A stretch of 64,000 nucleotides of DNA from Macrosoma leucophasiata (taxonomy: Eukaryota > Arthropoda > Insecta > Lepidoptera > Hedylidae): positions 516,001 through 580,000 of the forward strand of contig JAWQUS010000011.1 of the NCBI GenBank assembly GCA_036365455.1, written 5' to 3'. Each line of letters begins with the position of its first letter. The stretch's first letter is position 1. Shown one piece after another: positions 1 to 11,684 of the stretch. A program made the translations under genes and the position numbers. The notes beneath the pieces are model-generated. The model made no database searches. It was not told the DNA's origin and saw only the letters and a list, made by a program, of their open reading frames with translations.

Positions 1-199
1 ACTCTTGGGGAATAAAGGGTATCTATCCATTTAATTGTTGATTGTTATCGTTGACATGCTAACTCAATAAGGGCGGTTTAAGCTTGATTTACTGAATGCG
101 ACTGACAAAGTTTTTTCCTGTAATATAGTGACACTCGATATAAATAATATTTTTTGCAAATATTTATAAATTTAAGTATTCGTTTTGTCGCTACAAAAA

Positions 200-266
200 A
201 AAATACGCTTATACTCACAGCCTCACAGTAGGTATACACCTGTGTCGTGGGTGCTGTTGAACAGAG
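200..266 (-). mobile_element. SINE-C fragment, 3' half
   Basis: This matches the 3' body of the SINE-C copy at 62941-63162 (shared blocks around ACTCACAGCC, CACAGTAGGTAT and CCTGTGTCGTGGGTGC). The tRNA head is missing and the fragment runs straight into a SINE-B piece. Confidence 0.6.
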
Positions 267-267
267 A

Positions 268-345
268 CCGTTTTTTAACCGTCATCTCTGATAGCCCTCG
301 ACCCGGGCATCGAATCCAGAACCTCCAGCGTAGTAGGTGGTATTG
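268..345 (-). mobile_element. SINE-B fragment, tRNA head
   Basis: Read on the minus strand it has the SINE-B head order: CCACCTACTACGCTGG, a B-box-like GGATTCGATGCCCG, then GGGCTATCAGAGATGACGG. The A box and the body are missing. It abuts the SINE-C fragment, so two truncated SINEs lie side by side. Confidence 0.55.
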
Positions 346-1373
346 CAATATTCAGAACCATTCCTATTGTTTACTCTATTTTGGATATCATTAAGAACAT
401 AAAGCATTCACGCTTCATAGCCTCAGACCGTTAATCTGTTTTCGTAACATACACAATTTTAAAACAATAGAATATTCTCAGATAATGATACAAAGACGAA
501 ATTATCTACCATGTTTGCCGCCATAATTCAAATAAAGAATATTAAGAAGCGGCGTAATTACCGACGTGTGAACGGAAACATTTGAATTATGTTAAGAATG
601 TACAAGATAAACTACATGAGTACATACTATAAATAGATTTAATAACTAATTTATGATAAGCTGGTAAAATGGGCATGCATTTCCGATCAAATTATTTTTA
701 TGACCATGCATTCATTATAATATATTAAATTGAAAAAATGATATAAGATGAATCAAGTCATATATTTCCAATATGTCAACATGTACCAAATGAAAACAAC
801 GATTATTCGATTTTATTATCGCACCAAGGGAATCAGTGGTTAAATTTAAAGTGATGCTGAATAAAGGGATATTGAAATTTTACGAGGTGAACCCTTTGAG
901 AGGGTATTTTTACATCAAACTCGTTAACTGTAAGTTATTTGCGTCGGCTTAAGAATGAAATCCTCGGGCTTTGTGTTGTCTTAGTGGATGATAGATAGTG
1001 ACGTTCGAATAATGATTTATAATGTTGCTCGCTGTAATTAGAGTTAGGCACCGACAGACACGGCGGTACCGCAATTAACATACCCAAACACTAGCATATA
1101 CCTTTCAAAACGACAAAATGTAGCCTCGCGGGCACATGTGTGTACTGAATTTTTTTAATAGTCACTATGTATGTACTGTAGCCATGGCAAAAAGTCTTTT
1201 ACCGAAAAACTGTACCGTATGTATGTTTGCATGTATCCTCATGCCAAGTCTCTTACGTCCCTACTTAGCGTTTTACATGTTATTTAGTGGCAGATATTTT
1301 ATAATATATATATGACAGTAACAGCACAGAATATATAATATAATAGTAGGTTGATAAGTCCTTTTTCCCGTTC
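346..1373. other. unassigned AT-rich stretch
   Basis: I see no gene, RNA or repeat that I can name. All ORFs are short and of low complexity. Confidence 0.4.
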
Positions 1374-1381
1374 CAACAATC

Positions 1382-1632
1382 GTCATCATCATACCAGCCG
1401 AGGGACGTCCACCGCTGGACCAAAGCCTCGACACATGCCATAATCGTGACGCTTGGTATGCGGATTGGGGTTCGGCCCATCTTGCGTTATTGCACTTACT
1501 ACAGCCCCATTTGCATTGGAATGGTTTGCCCGCTATTGTTCGATTGACTAACTGCAGAACTGGAAGAATTCTCTTCCAGTAGAAGAACATTTTTCTGCTA
1601 ATGGGCGGCGGGATCGTCACGTCCCGACTCTG
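1382..1632 (-). mobile_element. mini-RTE, internally deleted RTE derivative with 8-bp TSD
   Basis: Reference copy of the mini-RTE family. On the minus strand the first ~210 bp match the 5' leader of the intact RTE at 44408-47638 (GACGTGACGATCCC, GAAGAGAATTCTTCC, TCAATCGAACAAT, CGATTATGGC). The last ~45 bp match its 3' end (TTTGGTCCAGCGGTGGACG, GGCTGGTATGATGATGA). The whole ORF is missing. Perfect 8-bp direct repeats CAACAATC lie at 1374-1381 and 1633-1640, which shows that this short form moved as a unit rather than decaying in place. It has no coding capacity and must have been mobilised in trans, presumably by RTE proteins. Confidence 0.85.
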
Positions 1633-1640
1633 CAACAATC

Positions 1641-1965
1641 TCACATATACTCTTTTCAGTCTCTTAGATGGTTAGAAGTTCAATCACTGAATATCACAAT
1701 CAATTGCTAATCCAACCACAAAATGTATATCACAATCTGCGGCTCAATGATAAAACAACGATACCGCAATTAGCCCAATCACAAAACATAACGATACCGC
1801 AATAACGAAGTAAACAAACAATTGTTGTGATAACAACATTAGCATACAGAGTGGGCAAAAATATTAATTCAAAACACGAAACGTACGTATAGGGATCCCG
1901 CGGAGACATGTTTGCGTTCACGGACCGGTAGCGATAGCAAAAACATGATGTATTAGAAAATGTGG
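1641..1965. other. unassigned stretch
   Basis: AT-rich, with two near copies of an ATACCGCAAT motif. Nothing else is recognised. Confidence 0.35.
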
Positions 1966-2935
1966 AAAGAGAAAGTCGTTAGACGATTTAAATATTCTCT
2001 TTTTTTCCATCGGACAGTGCGCAATACGTATCGTTTTGAGGGTTCCGTAGTAAACAAGGAACCCTTATAGTTGCCATGTCCGTCTGTCTGTCTGTATGTC
2101 CATCCGCGGTTTATCGCAAAAACTATTGCAACTAGAGACTTGAAATTTGGCACAAGTATACACCATAATCACGCCGACAAAGTGGTACAATAAAAATATG
2201 AAAAAAAATATTTAGAGTACCTCTCCTATCTGTAACGCGCGGAATTTTTTTTCATTTTTCGTTTTCTGTACAATGCGAGGTATCGTTGGATACTTCTTTC
2301 AAAAATGTTAGGGATGTGCTAATACCATTTTTCGATTTAGTTCCGCTCGTGACATAAGGTATAAAGTGAAAATTTTCGTTGGAGTCAAGTGTCTTCACCC
2401 TCTACCAACTGAACGGTTGTTGTTAGAAATTCAAACGTTAAACAAAAAATTAAAAGGAAAACTATCACACTTAAGTTGGCTTTACAAATTTGCGAGTAAT
2501 AGTCGACCAAATGTAATTTACTAGAAAATGTTGAACAATTCTTTCTCTTAAAAAAGATTTATTTTTTTCATTACATTATTCAACCCTAAAAACTATGGAA
2601 CCCTAGACTGCGCGTGGCTCGACTTGCACTTGACAGTTTTTTTTAGTGTAGTAACTACATATTTTGTGAAATGATTCCGTATCATTCTCATATTAATTTC
2701 AGTTACTGTATTGGTTATTATTATTAAAAACAACAAAAAAATCACATTTCATTTCAGAAAGAAAATAATAATATTTTCTTTCTTTCTAAATCAATATAAG
2801 AATGTTACGAAATAATTTCACCAAATCTCACTAGACTAAAGAAACGATACGTATTGCGCACTGTCCGAAGATGAAAGAAAACAAATAATTCTCACATTTA
2901 ATCGCGTTAGTCTTTTGAGAGCGAGTATAACGAGA
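1966..2935. mobile_element. long-TIR (foldback/MITE-like) element
   Basis: A perfect 26-bp inverted repeat (CGGACAGTGCGCAATACGTA plus TCGTTT) lies at 2011-2036 and 2842-2867. Weaker complementarity continues outward on both sides (for example GTCGTTAGACGATTTAAAT on the left against GACTAACGCGATTAAATG, the reverse complement of the right). No transposase ORF is present, so this is a non-autonomous DNA element. A P repeat occupies most of the interior. Outer ends and TSD are not resolved. Confidence 0.7.
2039..2644 (+). mobile_element. P repeat, old copy inside the long-TIR element
   Basis: It starts AGGGTTCCGT, has AGGAACCCTTATAG and a GTCTGTCTGTCTG run, and ends ATGGAACCCT followed by GCTCGACTTGCACTTG and poly-T. 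It follows the same plan as the copies at 42477 and 60922 but is much more diverged in the interior. Confidence 0.75.
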
Positions 2936-3461
2936 ATCTATTTTTCACATTCAAAAGACAAACACGTCAAGGGCTATGTTTTTAAAACATGAATTCGCAA
3001 TCCCAAGCATTAAAATCAGGAATTTACTAGTCTCAAAAGCCTTTCGTGTGTACTGTCCCGAGGCTCACCTGGAGGACACTGTTCACATTACCCCTCACCA
3101 TTAGCATTTTCGCAGCTGTCTAATTCACATGCCACTATAGCCTGCGGCCGCGATAGGTGGCCGTATTATTAAGACCTAGCAGCAACAGTGGACGATTAGG
3201 ACCTGAAGGAACGCAGGATACCTGTAATGAGGGTGTTGGGAGTGGCAGGTTCTTTCAGTTCAGTCTCTGAGTTGAAACTGATTTGAGTTCAAATTATTTA
3301 CTTCTAACAGCTGATAATGAAGCAGTTAGCACAGTTGTTCATATAGGCAGAATATATAGCATTAATGGAAAATCTTTAAATTTAAATATGTGGCATTCAA
3401 TAATTGACGTCGTTTTATATGGCTAGCATTAGAAAATAAATAGCTTGAATTATATATAATA
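2936..3461. other. unassigned stretch
   Basis: A mildly GC-richer patch lies near 3140-3235. No gene or known repeat is recognised. Confidence 0.35.
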
Positions 3462-4250
3462 CTAGATGACCCGGCCACGCGTTGCTGTGGCTAAAGTTTT
3501 TGTTATATTTATTTATTTATTTATACTTTCAAGCACAAAAATGTAACATGAGGCGGACTTAATGCTAGGTAGCATTCTCTGCCAGTTAACCTTTGTTATA
3601 CCTATATTACATTATAGTAAACAATCTAAGAGGAACAATAAGAGAACGTCAGTCACGGAGTCCACTATGCTATTTCACACAGATGGTATTTGTAAAAAAA
3701 TTTGGTGATCTCCTTATTTGACTTTCTACTACTATAACCCTTTAGTACAATGAAATTATTTACGAACAAAGACGAAAATGTTGATGTTGGTATACAAATT
3801 CACTGGATTGAGATTTGAAGGGGAAGTACGTTGAACACAATTAATTAAAATGTTCTTACACTTGATATTAAGCAGAAATCAATAGGTACAAAATAAAAAT
3901 TTATAGCGTCAACAACACGTGGTAAATAAGCTGTTTAAATGTAGGTTAAATGACATGATTGTAGATTTACCATAGCAGCGCCATCTATTGATTACTTACT
4001 CAACCCAGTCGAAAGGTATCGACATCTGTTAGAATCATTTGGAGTTAACAGATAATTGTGACTGTCAAATAATAACAGACAAATATTTAGCAATATATTA
4101 AAATTGCGACTATAATTTGAGATTTAAACTATCCTATCTCTCAAGTTGGATCGAACTGCACATGGTGTGCGAATTTTATTATAATCGGTTAAGTGGTTTA
4201 GGAGTCCATTGAGGACAAACATTGTGACACGAGATTTATATATATTAAGA
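3462..4250 (-). mobile_element. non-autonomous Helitron carrying a LINE tail
   Basis: On the minus strand the 5' end is TCTTAATATATATAAATC (4250 downward) and the 3' end is a terminal CTAG at 3465-3462. The flanking bases are A at 3461 and T at 4251, as expected for Helitron insertion between A and T. Interior phrases such as the minus-strand ATGGCGCTGCT (plus strand 3976-3986, AGCAGCGCCAT) recur in lepidopteran Helitrons from memory. No Rep or helicase ORF is visible. A LINE 3' tail interrupts it near the 3' end. Confidence 0.75.
3507..3600 (-). mobile_element. truncated LINE 3' tail inside the Helitron
   Basis: Read on the minus strand this is a 3'-UTR-like sequence (TTAACTGGCAGAGAATGCTA, TTAAGTCCGCC) ending in an ATAAATAAATAAATA tail. 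That is the usual form of a 5'-truncated non-LTR retrotransposon insertion. Its inner boundary is uncertain. Confidence 0.6.
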
Positions 4251-4632
4251 TTATAAGTACGTTATGGACGTCAAAAGTCATCGGGGCGGAATGAAAATAT
4301 GTAGGGATGGCCAAATGTGCAACGGCAGCCGTGATTTTTCAGAGTATTTATACATATTGCAGTGAAGTGGACGATATTTTATTGAAAAAACTTCTTTCAC
4401 GGCTTTGCGGCCATTTTTAAAAGCCAACCTAGCTGATATCTGTATATTCTCTAGATTACAACAATGCGCAATAATTGGATTTAGTTATATTTGTTACAAT
4501 CACAAATTTAACTATCCAAATAACGCTGCAGACCGTACACGTACAGCTCGCGACTGGTTAATATTAATAGATCATTTGAATTGGTTACGAATGTCGCACG
4601 CATATTTGTAAAATATAACTCAGCTTAGAGAC

Positions 4633-5205
4633 ATGACTGAGTATGCTAATGTTTCTAAACTAAAATTAAATGTTCGGCCAAATAATGCTCTATTACTTCG
4701 TGTTGTTGAAAATGAAAGACAAACATATGTATTAGGTTACGTTTCTTTTGGCCGAACCTCCATTGTTGGTACTCATCATCATTTATTGCACTATTTTACG
4801 TCTACCTTTATCGACCTTAAATCATTATATTCAGTGATACCATACCGCGGACACTCCTCCAAAATTCCATACAAACGCTTAATTTGGTCTCTACTACACA
4901 GCCATCAATCAGTGACGTGTATTTACACGCGCACCTGTGTGCGTAGCACGTATAAAATACCAACCGTCGCCCCTAAGAGGGGAAGGGGTTGTGTATGTGT
5001 GCAAATCGGGCGGGACGCCGAAGTGTCCATTCTATACGTAGTATTATTACATATTCTCTGGCGATACCTTAAGCGATTAGACAGTTATGTACAATTTCAT
5101 GATTTGGTGAGGTACGGACTACGGAAGCAAAACCACTTTAGAAATCGAGAATACCTATCTACTTACCTTGAAATCTCTAGGTTTAAACATCTACAACTAA
5201 AGTAA
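4633..5205 (+). other. 191-codon-scale open frame of doubtful coding status
   Basis: An uninterrupted ATG frame of 190 codons, long for this AT-rich window. I recognise no domain, and composition changes abruptly at the GC-rich strip 4950-5035, which looks like repeat sequence rather than an exon. An inverted repeat (4671-4757) lies in its 5' part. No splice signals or homologous product are evident. I treat it as a chance frame through repeats; transcript support would be needed to call it a gene. Confidence 0.15.
4671..4757. repeat. short inverted-repeat unit
   Basis: GTTCGGCCAAA at 4671-4681 is the exact reverse complement of TTTGGCCGAAC at 4747-4757. It may be a tiny MITE; no TSD is visible. 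Confidence 0.4.
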
Positions 5206-8200
5206 ACTTTAAAATGTAGGCTACAATACGGGACCAAATAATGAACATTTCAAACAAAAATGAAAAACCAGATTTCATTGAAAATTTCACCTAACTTCAA
5301 ATCTGTAGATGCAAACGCATTGCAAACACTTTGCTTGACTAAAAAATCATCAGAATTTGGTATAAAGTAGAAGGTCAACTACGCTTAACAAAATCTCTTC
5401 TGATCAATGACTTTCCAACTGATACATCCGTTCCGAACATACACAAAGATTAATTGAAATTCTAACGATTGACGCCACTTTTTTTTAATTATTATTATGG
5501 CATCGCTATTACGCATATTGCCAGTGTCAAGTAAAACGATTTTTCGTATTTATTTAAGCAGCGTAAAAGTTAGTATAATATAGTCATGAAGTATATTAAG
5601 TAAGTATCAAGTTTATAAGTTATCAAGTATAATATGTCAGTCAAATGAGTTACAGTCAAGTTATTCGAATAAAGCGATGGCTACTTTACCAGAACATTTG
5701 CAATGAAGTTTTGGAGGTAACCTGAAAGGTCGTATTTTTGCACTGTTATTCTATTTCACTATACACGGGCACTGTAATGAACCTATATCAAACAAAATGC
5801 CACCAACTTTATTCAATATAACTTAGAAATACACCAAGAAAATGAAATAAAATAAGAGCACCATACGCCACTTTCAAGGTTCCCGCCAAAACCCCCCTTG
5901 ACGCCACTTGAATTTGTCACTATTGGGCGTTTTACCGAAACAGTTATTGGTATCCTAATGGCATAAAATTACTCGGCGAAACGATTAAATCATTATATTA
6001 ATTAAATTCATTTGCCATAATCGAATAATTGTGAAAGGGAAATCCAATACGTATTGCCGCAACGAAACCAAATAGCTTGATGACGTCACAATGAAACCGT
6101 ACACTATACAATGCTTATTCGGTAACTGTAACTCCATACAATTCAAATAAACATAAAAAAGTCCGCACCTTTATTGTAAAGGTTGGTGCAAAAGTAAACA
6201 TCGGGACAAAAGCGGGACGGACAGCTGTCGCGGGACGAGGCTGTCAGTGATTTGACTTATTATTAGCTTTTAAGCCAGGCATTAATTATTTTTGGAATAG
6301 TTTAAAATTGATGAGTTATTTTAACTTTAGATTGTATCAGTCTACGTTGTACCAATAAGTATAAGTATTAAAAGATAACTCTCTATTTTTAATCTGTATT
6401 AAAGCAATTCGTATATCATTTTGTAATTTTATATTTTGGAATGATTCAATATCGATCTTAATTTCGAGTGATTTTTATTTGTATGCATATGCATGTCAGT
6501 GCGGTAAGATGTAGGGTAGGTATATCTTAGGGTTAAATAATGATATTAAGAAATAAAATAATTTTATATTATGACATCAATATAATCAATAAGTAAGTTA
6601 CCTTTGTAATGCGTGTATTGAAAATAATATACAGAAGGCCGTCTTGAGTTAGCGATGCATATTTCACATCTCCGTACAAATTACCTAAGCCTATTTAGAT
6701 AATAAATAATTATTGCTACTGAGGTATAAGGGAGATTTCAATACAGAGAAAAATCACAACTGCCTGCTAATAGCACTTAAATAACTACGATATAATGAAT
6801 GCATGATTGGTAATACTTGGGCTCGAGATAGCTCCAGTGCCGTTACATAGCTAAAAATTATTACGACGATGATTTTGTATTATCAATTAATATACAAAAA
6901 AAATATATGTTGATTTCATTACACAAAGTTTCATCCGAAATAATTGAACACGATAACAATCTGTAAATTTAAAAATAAGAAAAACCTTGGATTAAGAAGG
7001 CAGATTTTTTATGTCGGTGATTTTTATAATATACAGGGAATAAGTAAGGATGGCGAAATTCATATTTTACAATCTCGGGAAGTGAAAGTTATAAAAGCGA
7101 TACAATCAATTCACCGATTTGAATCGTCGCAAAATCAATTGTAGTTAATTTAGCAAATATTTAATTATACTTCGGTAACTAAGTATAAGCGTGGAGTTTC
7201 ACAGGCTTCATAAAGTTTTGCTTCACTATGGTAGCTTCTTATTTAGCAACAAAATGACCAACAAAGGAAGAGGTTGCGTGGTGGTGGGAAGAGGCTCCTT
7301 ATATTTAAAATCAGACGTCGATAGTAAATAAAATTAAAATTAGATGTTCACAGATGCGTAATCAAAATTGACGTCCATTCTTAATGTTTCATGAAACATA
7401 CATAATTATGTTTCTGATATATATTTATGTTAATATCACTATAATTTAAGGCTTCAACTTTGTACATTCCGAACTCCACGTGGGCGAAGTCGGGCAAAAG
7501 TAGGTAAAATATAACAAATATATCACTCAAAAAATGTCACACAAAAACCTGGTAACGAAGTGTCACAATTTGTCCCTCACTAGCTATACCCGAGCACATT
7601 GACAGACTAACGTGCAGTCGTTTGTCCTTTCAACTGCGTTTTAAATGCAATTTCAACACTATCAGAGGGTGCGCTTGAAAAATGAAGAGGGAATTTGATT
7701 CTTTCACTCAATCTCTGTCTGCGCAGTATGTTCACTTTTTGAATGCATTGAGATAATTATTCATGCAGTCAAACTCGTTAGTTTTTTGTAGAACAAAAGT
7801 TTCAAGGGTATTCCATTATGAATCAATTAAATATTAGGAGAGGGTGAGTTTTTTTTTTTTATTTATATTGTATTTTAAGCTTATTGTCTCGATGTTACAA
7901 GCTATTGTATTTTTAGTGTTTTTTATCTGAAATTGACATAATGACATAATGTCTTTCTTGTATGATACAATACAGCTTTCCTAATACAATAAAATATTAT
8001 TGTTCGATTGCCGGTACTGCGGTTGAACCCCGAGTCGGAAAATAAGTGGTACAATGTAATTAAAACGAATGGTTACAACCCATACTAATATTATACATGT
8101 GACAATATTTATATTAAAGTTATTATGATTTCACGACCAACCCGGTGAGGCGATTGCAAGGAAGTTCAAATGGAGGTAGTTTGGAACCTAAATGGTAGTG

Positions 8201-8800
8201 GATTATTCTAAAAGACAAACCGCTTATTCTTAAACGTATTTTAGCTAAAGTGTTGCTAATCTCTTTTTTGTCTTTTTCTATCCTGCACATTTGACAGTGC
8301 AACTGACAAATACAAAGCATTTTATAGCTAAAACGTGTCTAATGTACGTTTAGGAATAAGGGGTTAGGTACTTAAATGGTGAACTATAAATAGCATGCAA
8401 TGTACGTATTTAGCTCTACAAACTTTTTAAGGAGGGATATGACAACAATGCAACAATGCAGACAATGACCAATGACGAGTAAGTAGAATCCCTATTTTTG
8501 CTAACAAAATGAATAAACCCACACGGAAAATATCACCAGCAAAAGAGCAAAATACATATAAATATCTCTCGAATTCATTAGCCAATAAATTCGTACAACA
8601 ACCTCAAATAAACATTATTATAATGAAAAGGTCTCGAGATATATTAATAGTAATGTCACAACGTCTCATAAAATGTAAAGCCACAATGCCGAAGCCGGTT
8701 TCATCCAAATAAAGGAATACAGAAGAATCACAGCAAAGATTTTAGCACAAAAACCATCGAGACTAAGTAAGGCGAGTTAATGTCGGACGACATGTGACGT
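5206..8800. other. unassigned stretch
   Basis: About 3.6 kb with only short, compositionally biased ORFs. Minor marks are a GC-rich patch at 6205-6250 and a poly-T run at 7848-7861. I cannot assign a gene, RNA or repeat family here. Confidence 0.35.
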
Positions 8801-8823
8801 TATTTATTGTGAATGTCCCATTG

Positions 8824-9058
8824 TTGCAGTAAAGTCGGGCGCGGTCAGTGTGTGCCCGGCCTATTGTGTTTCCCATGTTTATTATTTTCGTATGTGTTGT
8901 AGTGCTATATTAGTATTAAAGTAGGTAAGTAGCTAAGTACATATATTCATATTAATATTGTAAACTCGATTTGAAGATCCAGGATTAAATAATGTCTATT
9001 TCGTCTTTTTGTCCCGCGATCAGTCAGTGTACACCCAGCCTATTGTCCGTTTATAAAG
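8824..9058 (+). repeat. two diverged copies of a ~55-bp segment
   Basis: The blocks at about 8829-8875 (CGCGGTCAGTGTG, GCCCGGCCTATTGT) and 9012-9052 (CGCGATCAGTCAGTG, ACCCAGCCTATTGT) are direct repeats with mismatches. Confidence 0.4.
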
Positions 9059-9374
9059 ATGTATGGAAAATAGTGGGTGTGAGATGGGAGATATGGTTGG
9101 GATGAGAAATAGATGAACATGGAATTTGTGCACTGGTATAGGTGATAAAACAGGTTTTCAACGTATTGTATCTTAAATAATACGACAGTGAGAAAATGCA
9201 AGTCTCAATTGAGATACAACAGTTCAAGTAACTAGTTACCCATTAATCGTGAGAGTTTATCCAATAGTAAATCTGAAAAAGATTTTTGAAATGAAGTTCC
9301 CTGAGTAATTGAAAAATAAGTGAAGCGTAGGTACATTAAATCGAAAAGAAAAATTGTAACATAAAACGCATTGA

Positions 9375-9968
9375 GACTTCCAAGTGTAGGAGCTCGAAGG
9401 CGTAGGCACCGCCGCATTACCTAATCTATCTTTTTTTATGTAATTGAAGTGGTAAACAAGCATGCAGTTCACATTGATGTTAAGTGATGACTGCAGCCTA
9501 TAGATACCCACACAAAGACCAAGGTTAAAATGCAGATCCGTTACCACTCCTGAGGCCTAAGGTGTTATGCCTCTGTGCCGGAAATGACAGGGCCGTACAT
9601 TACCATCTAACTGGAAAACGATAGTGCTGAACACTACCATTTAGCAGCAAGTATATTAGGTAATGCGGTGGTGCCTACGCCCGCGAGCTCCGTCACTGGA
9701 GCTCTACCATCAGTAGCTATATGTATCTGCCGTCAAATAGTAGTGTTCAGCACTAACGTGTTCCAGTTAGATGGTAATGTACAGCCTCGTAATGACTATC
9801 ACAGAAACATAAAAACTTAGGTCTCAGGGGTGGCAGAAAACTAGAAATCAAAATGCAGATGCGTATCTGCATTTGATCTCTGGTTTTTGTAAATGTCTAT
9901 AGGCTGAGGTCATCTTATAACATTTTTGTGAACTGCACGCTTGTTTGCCACGTCCGTTACATTAAAGA
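9375..9968 (+). mobile_element. SINE-A, old copy split by a younger SINE-A
   Basis: The two parts, 9375-9430 (head side, GGAGCTCG and ACCGCCGCATTACCTAATC) and 9716-9968 (rest of the body through GCTTGTTTGCCACG), read as one plus-oriented SINE-A when the insert is left out. It is clearly more diverged than the insert. Confidence 0.8.
9431..9715 (-). mobile_element. SINE-A, younger copy nested in another SINE-A
   Basis: Full-length copy in the opposite orientation: poly-T at the left edge, then GGTAAACAAGCATGCAG, and ending CTCTACCATCAGTA. It interrupts the older copy at its CTATC/CTGCCG point. Confidence 0.88.
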
Positions 9969-10194
9969 AACGCATTATGCGACGTTCGGTTCCAATCAGA
10001 ATGAGATATTACACAGACTGTTACAAACATAGAGATTTATAGAAATTCAAATAAAGACGGTGGCACGGACACAGAGTCTGTCTGAACTCATCTGTCTCTC
10101 CTTTTAGAAAAATACCGGTCTGAAGTAACATTTATGTAATTTAACTAATTTACAAAAAGACTCATATTATGTGTCCTAATGAACTTGACATTCC
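9969..10194. other. unassigned stretch
   Basis: Nothing recognised. Confidence 0.3.
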
Positions 10195-10275
10195 GTGTAC
10201 TAATGTGTGACTAATACATTGGTTCAGCATGCGATGAACTCTACCCTGGCGGCATGACTGTTTAATATTACCTGG
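10195..10275 (+). repeat. ACCAATACATTGGT repeat, copy 1 (partial)
   Basis: Shares TGTGACTAATACATTGGTTC with the copies at 10905 and 11685 but diverges after the first 30 bases. Confidence 0.5.
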
Positions 10276-10373
10276 GTGAAAGATTATTATTTTTACTAAA
10301 TTTTTTATGAACAAATTTATGGATTGCGCGAACTATTTTGATATCATTGTCACCGTTTTATACATATATTACA

Positions 10374-10721
10374 CTAGCGGCCCGCCCCGGATTCGCGCGG
10401 TGCAATGTTGCCTACCCTCTCCTATTCGTCTTAGCGTGATGATTATACATAGATATAGCCTAAAGTCTTCCTCGATATATTTTATAGTTTAGGCAGCGTA
10501 CGCAACTTAAGTAACTTTTCTGGTTGATTTTTTACACCTTGTGTCTGAAAAACCCAAATATCTTACGGAACCCTATTTTCGCCAAAATAAAATATAGCCT
10601 ATGTTACCCGTGGATAATGTAGCTTTCGAATAGTGAAAGAAGTTTTTAAATCGGTCCAGTAGTTATAGAGCCTATTCATTACAAACAAAAAAATATTACC
10701 TGTTTATAATATGACTTTAGA
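10374..10721 (-). mobile_element. non-autonomous Helitron
   Basis: CTAG (minus-strand 3' end) lies at 10374-10377 next to a GC-rich run (CGGCCCGCCCCGG) that may form the subterminal hairpin. The minus-strand 5' end is TCTAAAGTCATATTATAAA, ending at 10721. Flanking bases are A (10373) and T (10722). No protein is encoded. Confidence 0.7.
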
Positions 10722-10904
10722 TTAGATAATATTATATAACTTTCAGCTTAAAATCTTCATATCATACAAAATACGGACAATACAGTTTCAATCATGAACT
10801 CTTTTGCCTCTTATGGTTGTCTGTACTTGACAACAAAAATAATGGATAATAGTCAATTACCTATCGTAATGTGTACTTACTTACAACTATTGTATGATGC
10901 GCCA

Positions 10905-10996
10905 TTAATGAACCCAGCGTGATGCCAACGTGTGACCAATACACTGGTTCGGCCTAATGGGCCGCGGCCCTCTTTTGTTGTTACTACTCTATTCAA
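10905..10996 (+). repeat. ACCAATACATTGGT repeat, copy 2
   Basis: About 90 bp similar to 11685-11775: GTGATGCCAACGTGTGACC, AATGGGCCGCGGC, TACTCTATTCAACG. Confidence 0.6.
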
Positions 10997-11216
10997 CGTA
11001 CTCAAGGACTGATGTTAGAAATTTTTGGTTTATTTTATAAGTTTGTAGAGACAATATTATTAATACTTAACACGCTTTTAGTTGAATAATAATTAACGAT
11101 GTATTTTTTTGTTCTTAAGTAAAGAATAAACATAACCACTTACGGCGTAGATTTATTATACGCCAGTTATATACCTACTTATGTGCCAGATTTATTAACA
11201 AAACACAAAACTAATA

Positions 11217-11262
11217 GTACCATCACATGTCATATATCTACATATATGACATGTGATGGTAC
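11217..11262. repeat. perfect palindrome, 21-bp arms
   Basis: The arm GTACCATCACATGTCATATA plus T at 11217-11237 is perfectly complementary to 11242-11262, with a 4-base centre. It is the first of three palindromes in a row. Confidence 0.85.
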
Positions 11263-11270
11263 GTCATATA

Positions 11271-11426
11271 TCAAATTAAGAATTGTTGAAATGTATGTTT
11301 GAACAAATATTGCTTAGGCATATATATATATGCCTAATGTATGTTTGAACAAATATTGCTTAGGCATATATATATATGCCTAAGCAATATTTGTTCAAAC
11401 ATACATTTCAACAATTCTTAATTTGA
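11271..11426. repeat. palindrome with an internal 46-bp direct duplication
   Basis: The outer arms (TCAAATTAAGAATTGTTGAA at the left, its complement ending TTAATTTGA at 11426) pair over about 44 bp. The inner 46-bp unit containing GTATGTTTGAACAAATATTG and an AT-rich GCATATATATATATGC core is present twice on the left side, so the element carries an extra arm segment. Confidence 0.85.
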
Positions 11427-11433
11427 GCTCCTA

Positions 11434-11614
11434 TGACCATCCCGAACGTATAAGACCCCGATCCCGAACGTTTTATACAATTAAAACGTTTTGCTATTCC
11501 TGCGACTAAATAATGACCTTCGAAAACTCGTTATTTGTTTGTCCCTTATTTGTTTGTCAAACTATTGTTATAGATCATCGCGCGAATCCCTTTCTTATAC
11601 GTTCGGGATGGTCA
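11434..11614. mobile_element. 181-bp MITE with 21-bp perfect TIRs and TA duplication
   Basis: TGACCATCCCGAACGTATAA plus G at 11434-11454 is matched by its exact reverse complement at 11594-11614. The dinucleotide TA flanks both ends (11432-11433, 11615-11616), as in Tc1/mariner-type MITEs. An internal partial copy of the motif (ATCCCGAACGTTTTATAC) lies at 11461-11478. Confidence 0.85.
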
Positions 11615-11684
11615 TATTATCCATTATTTGAGCGTTAGATTTATTCAGAATAAAAAAAAACTTCTAAAAATACATGTGTAATGA

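Noticed and set aside
1273..1644. 123-codon minus-strand frame across the first mini-RTE, and a 136-codon one at 14130-14540
   Set aside because: The two frames are in different phases relative to the shared sequence, so they are not a conserved protein; they reflect the GC-richer leader.
10374..10492. 61-codon frame running into the Helitron end
   Set aside because: It crosses the Helitron terminus and has no domain.
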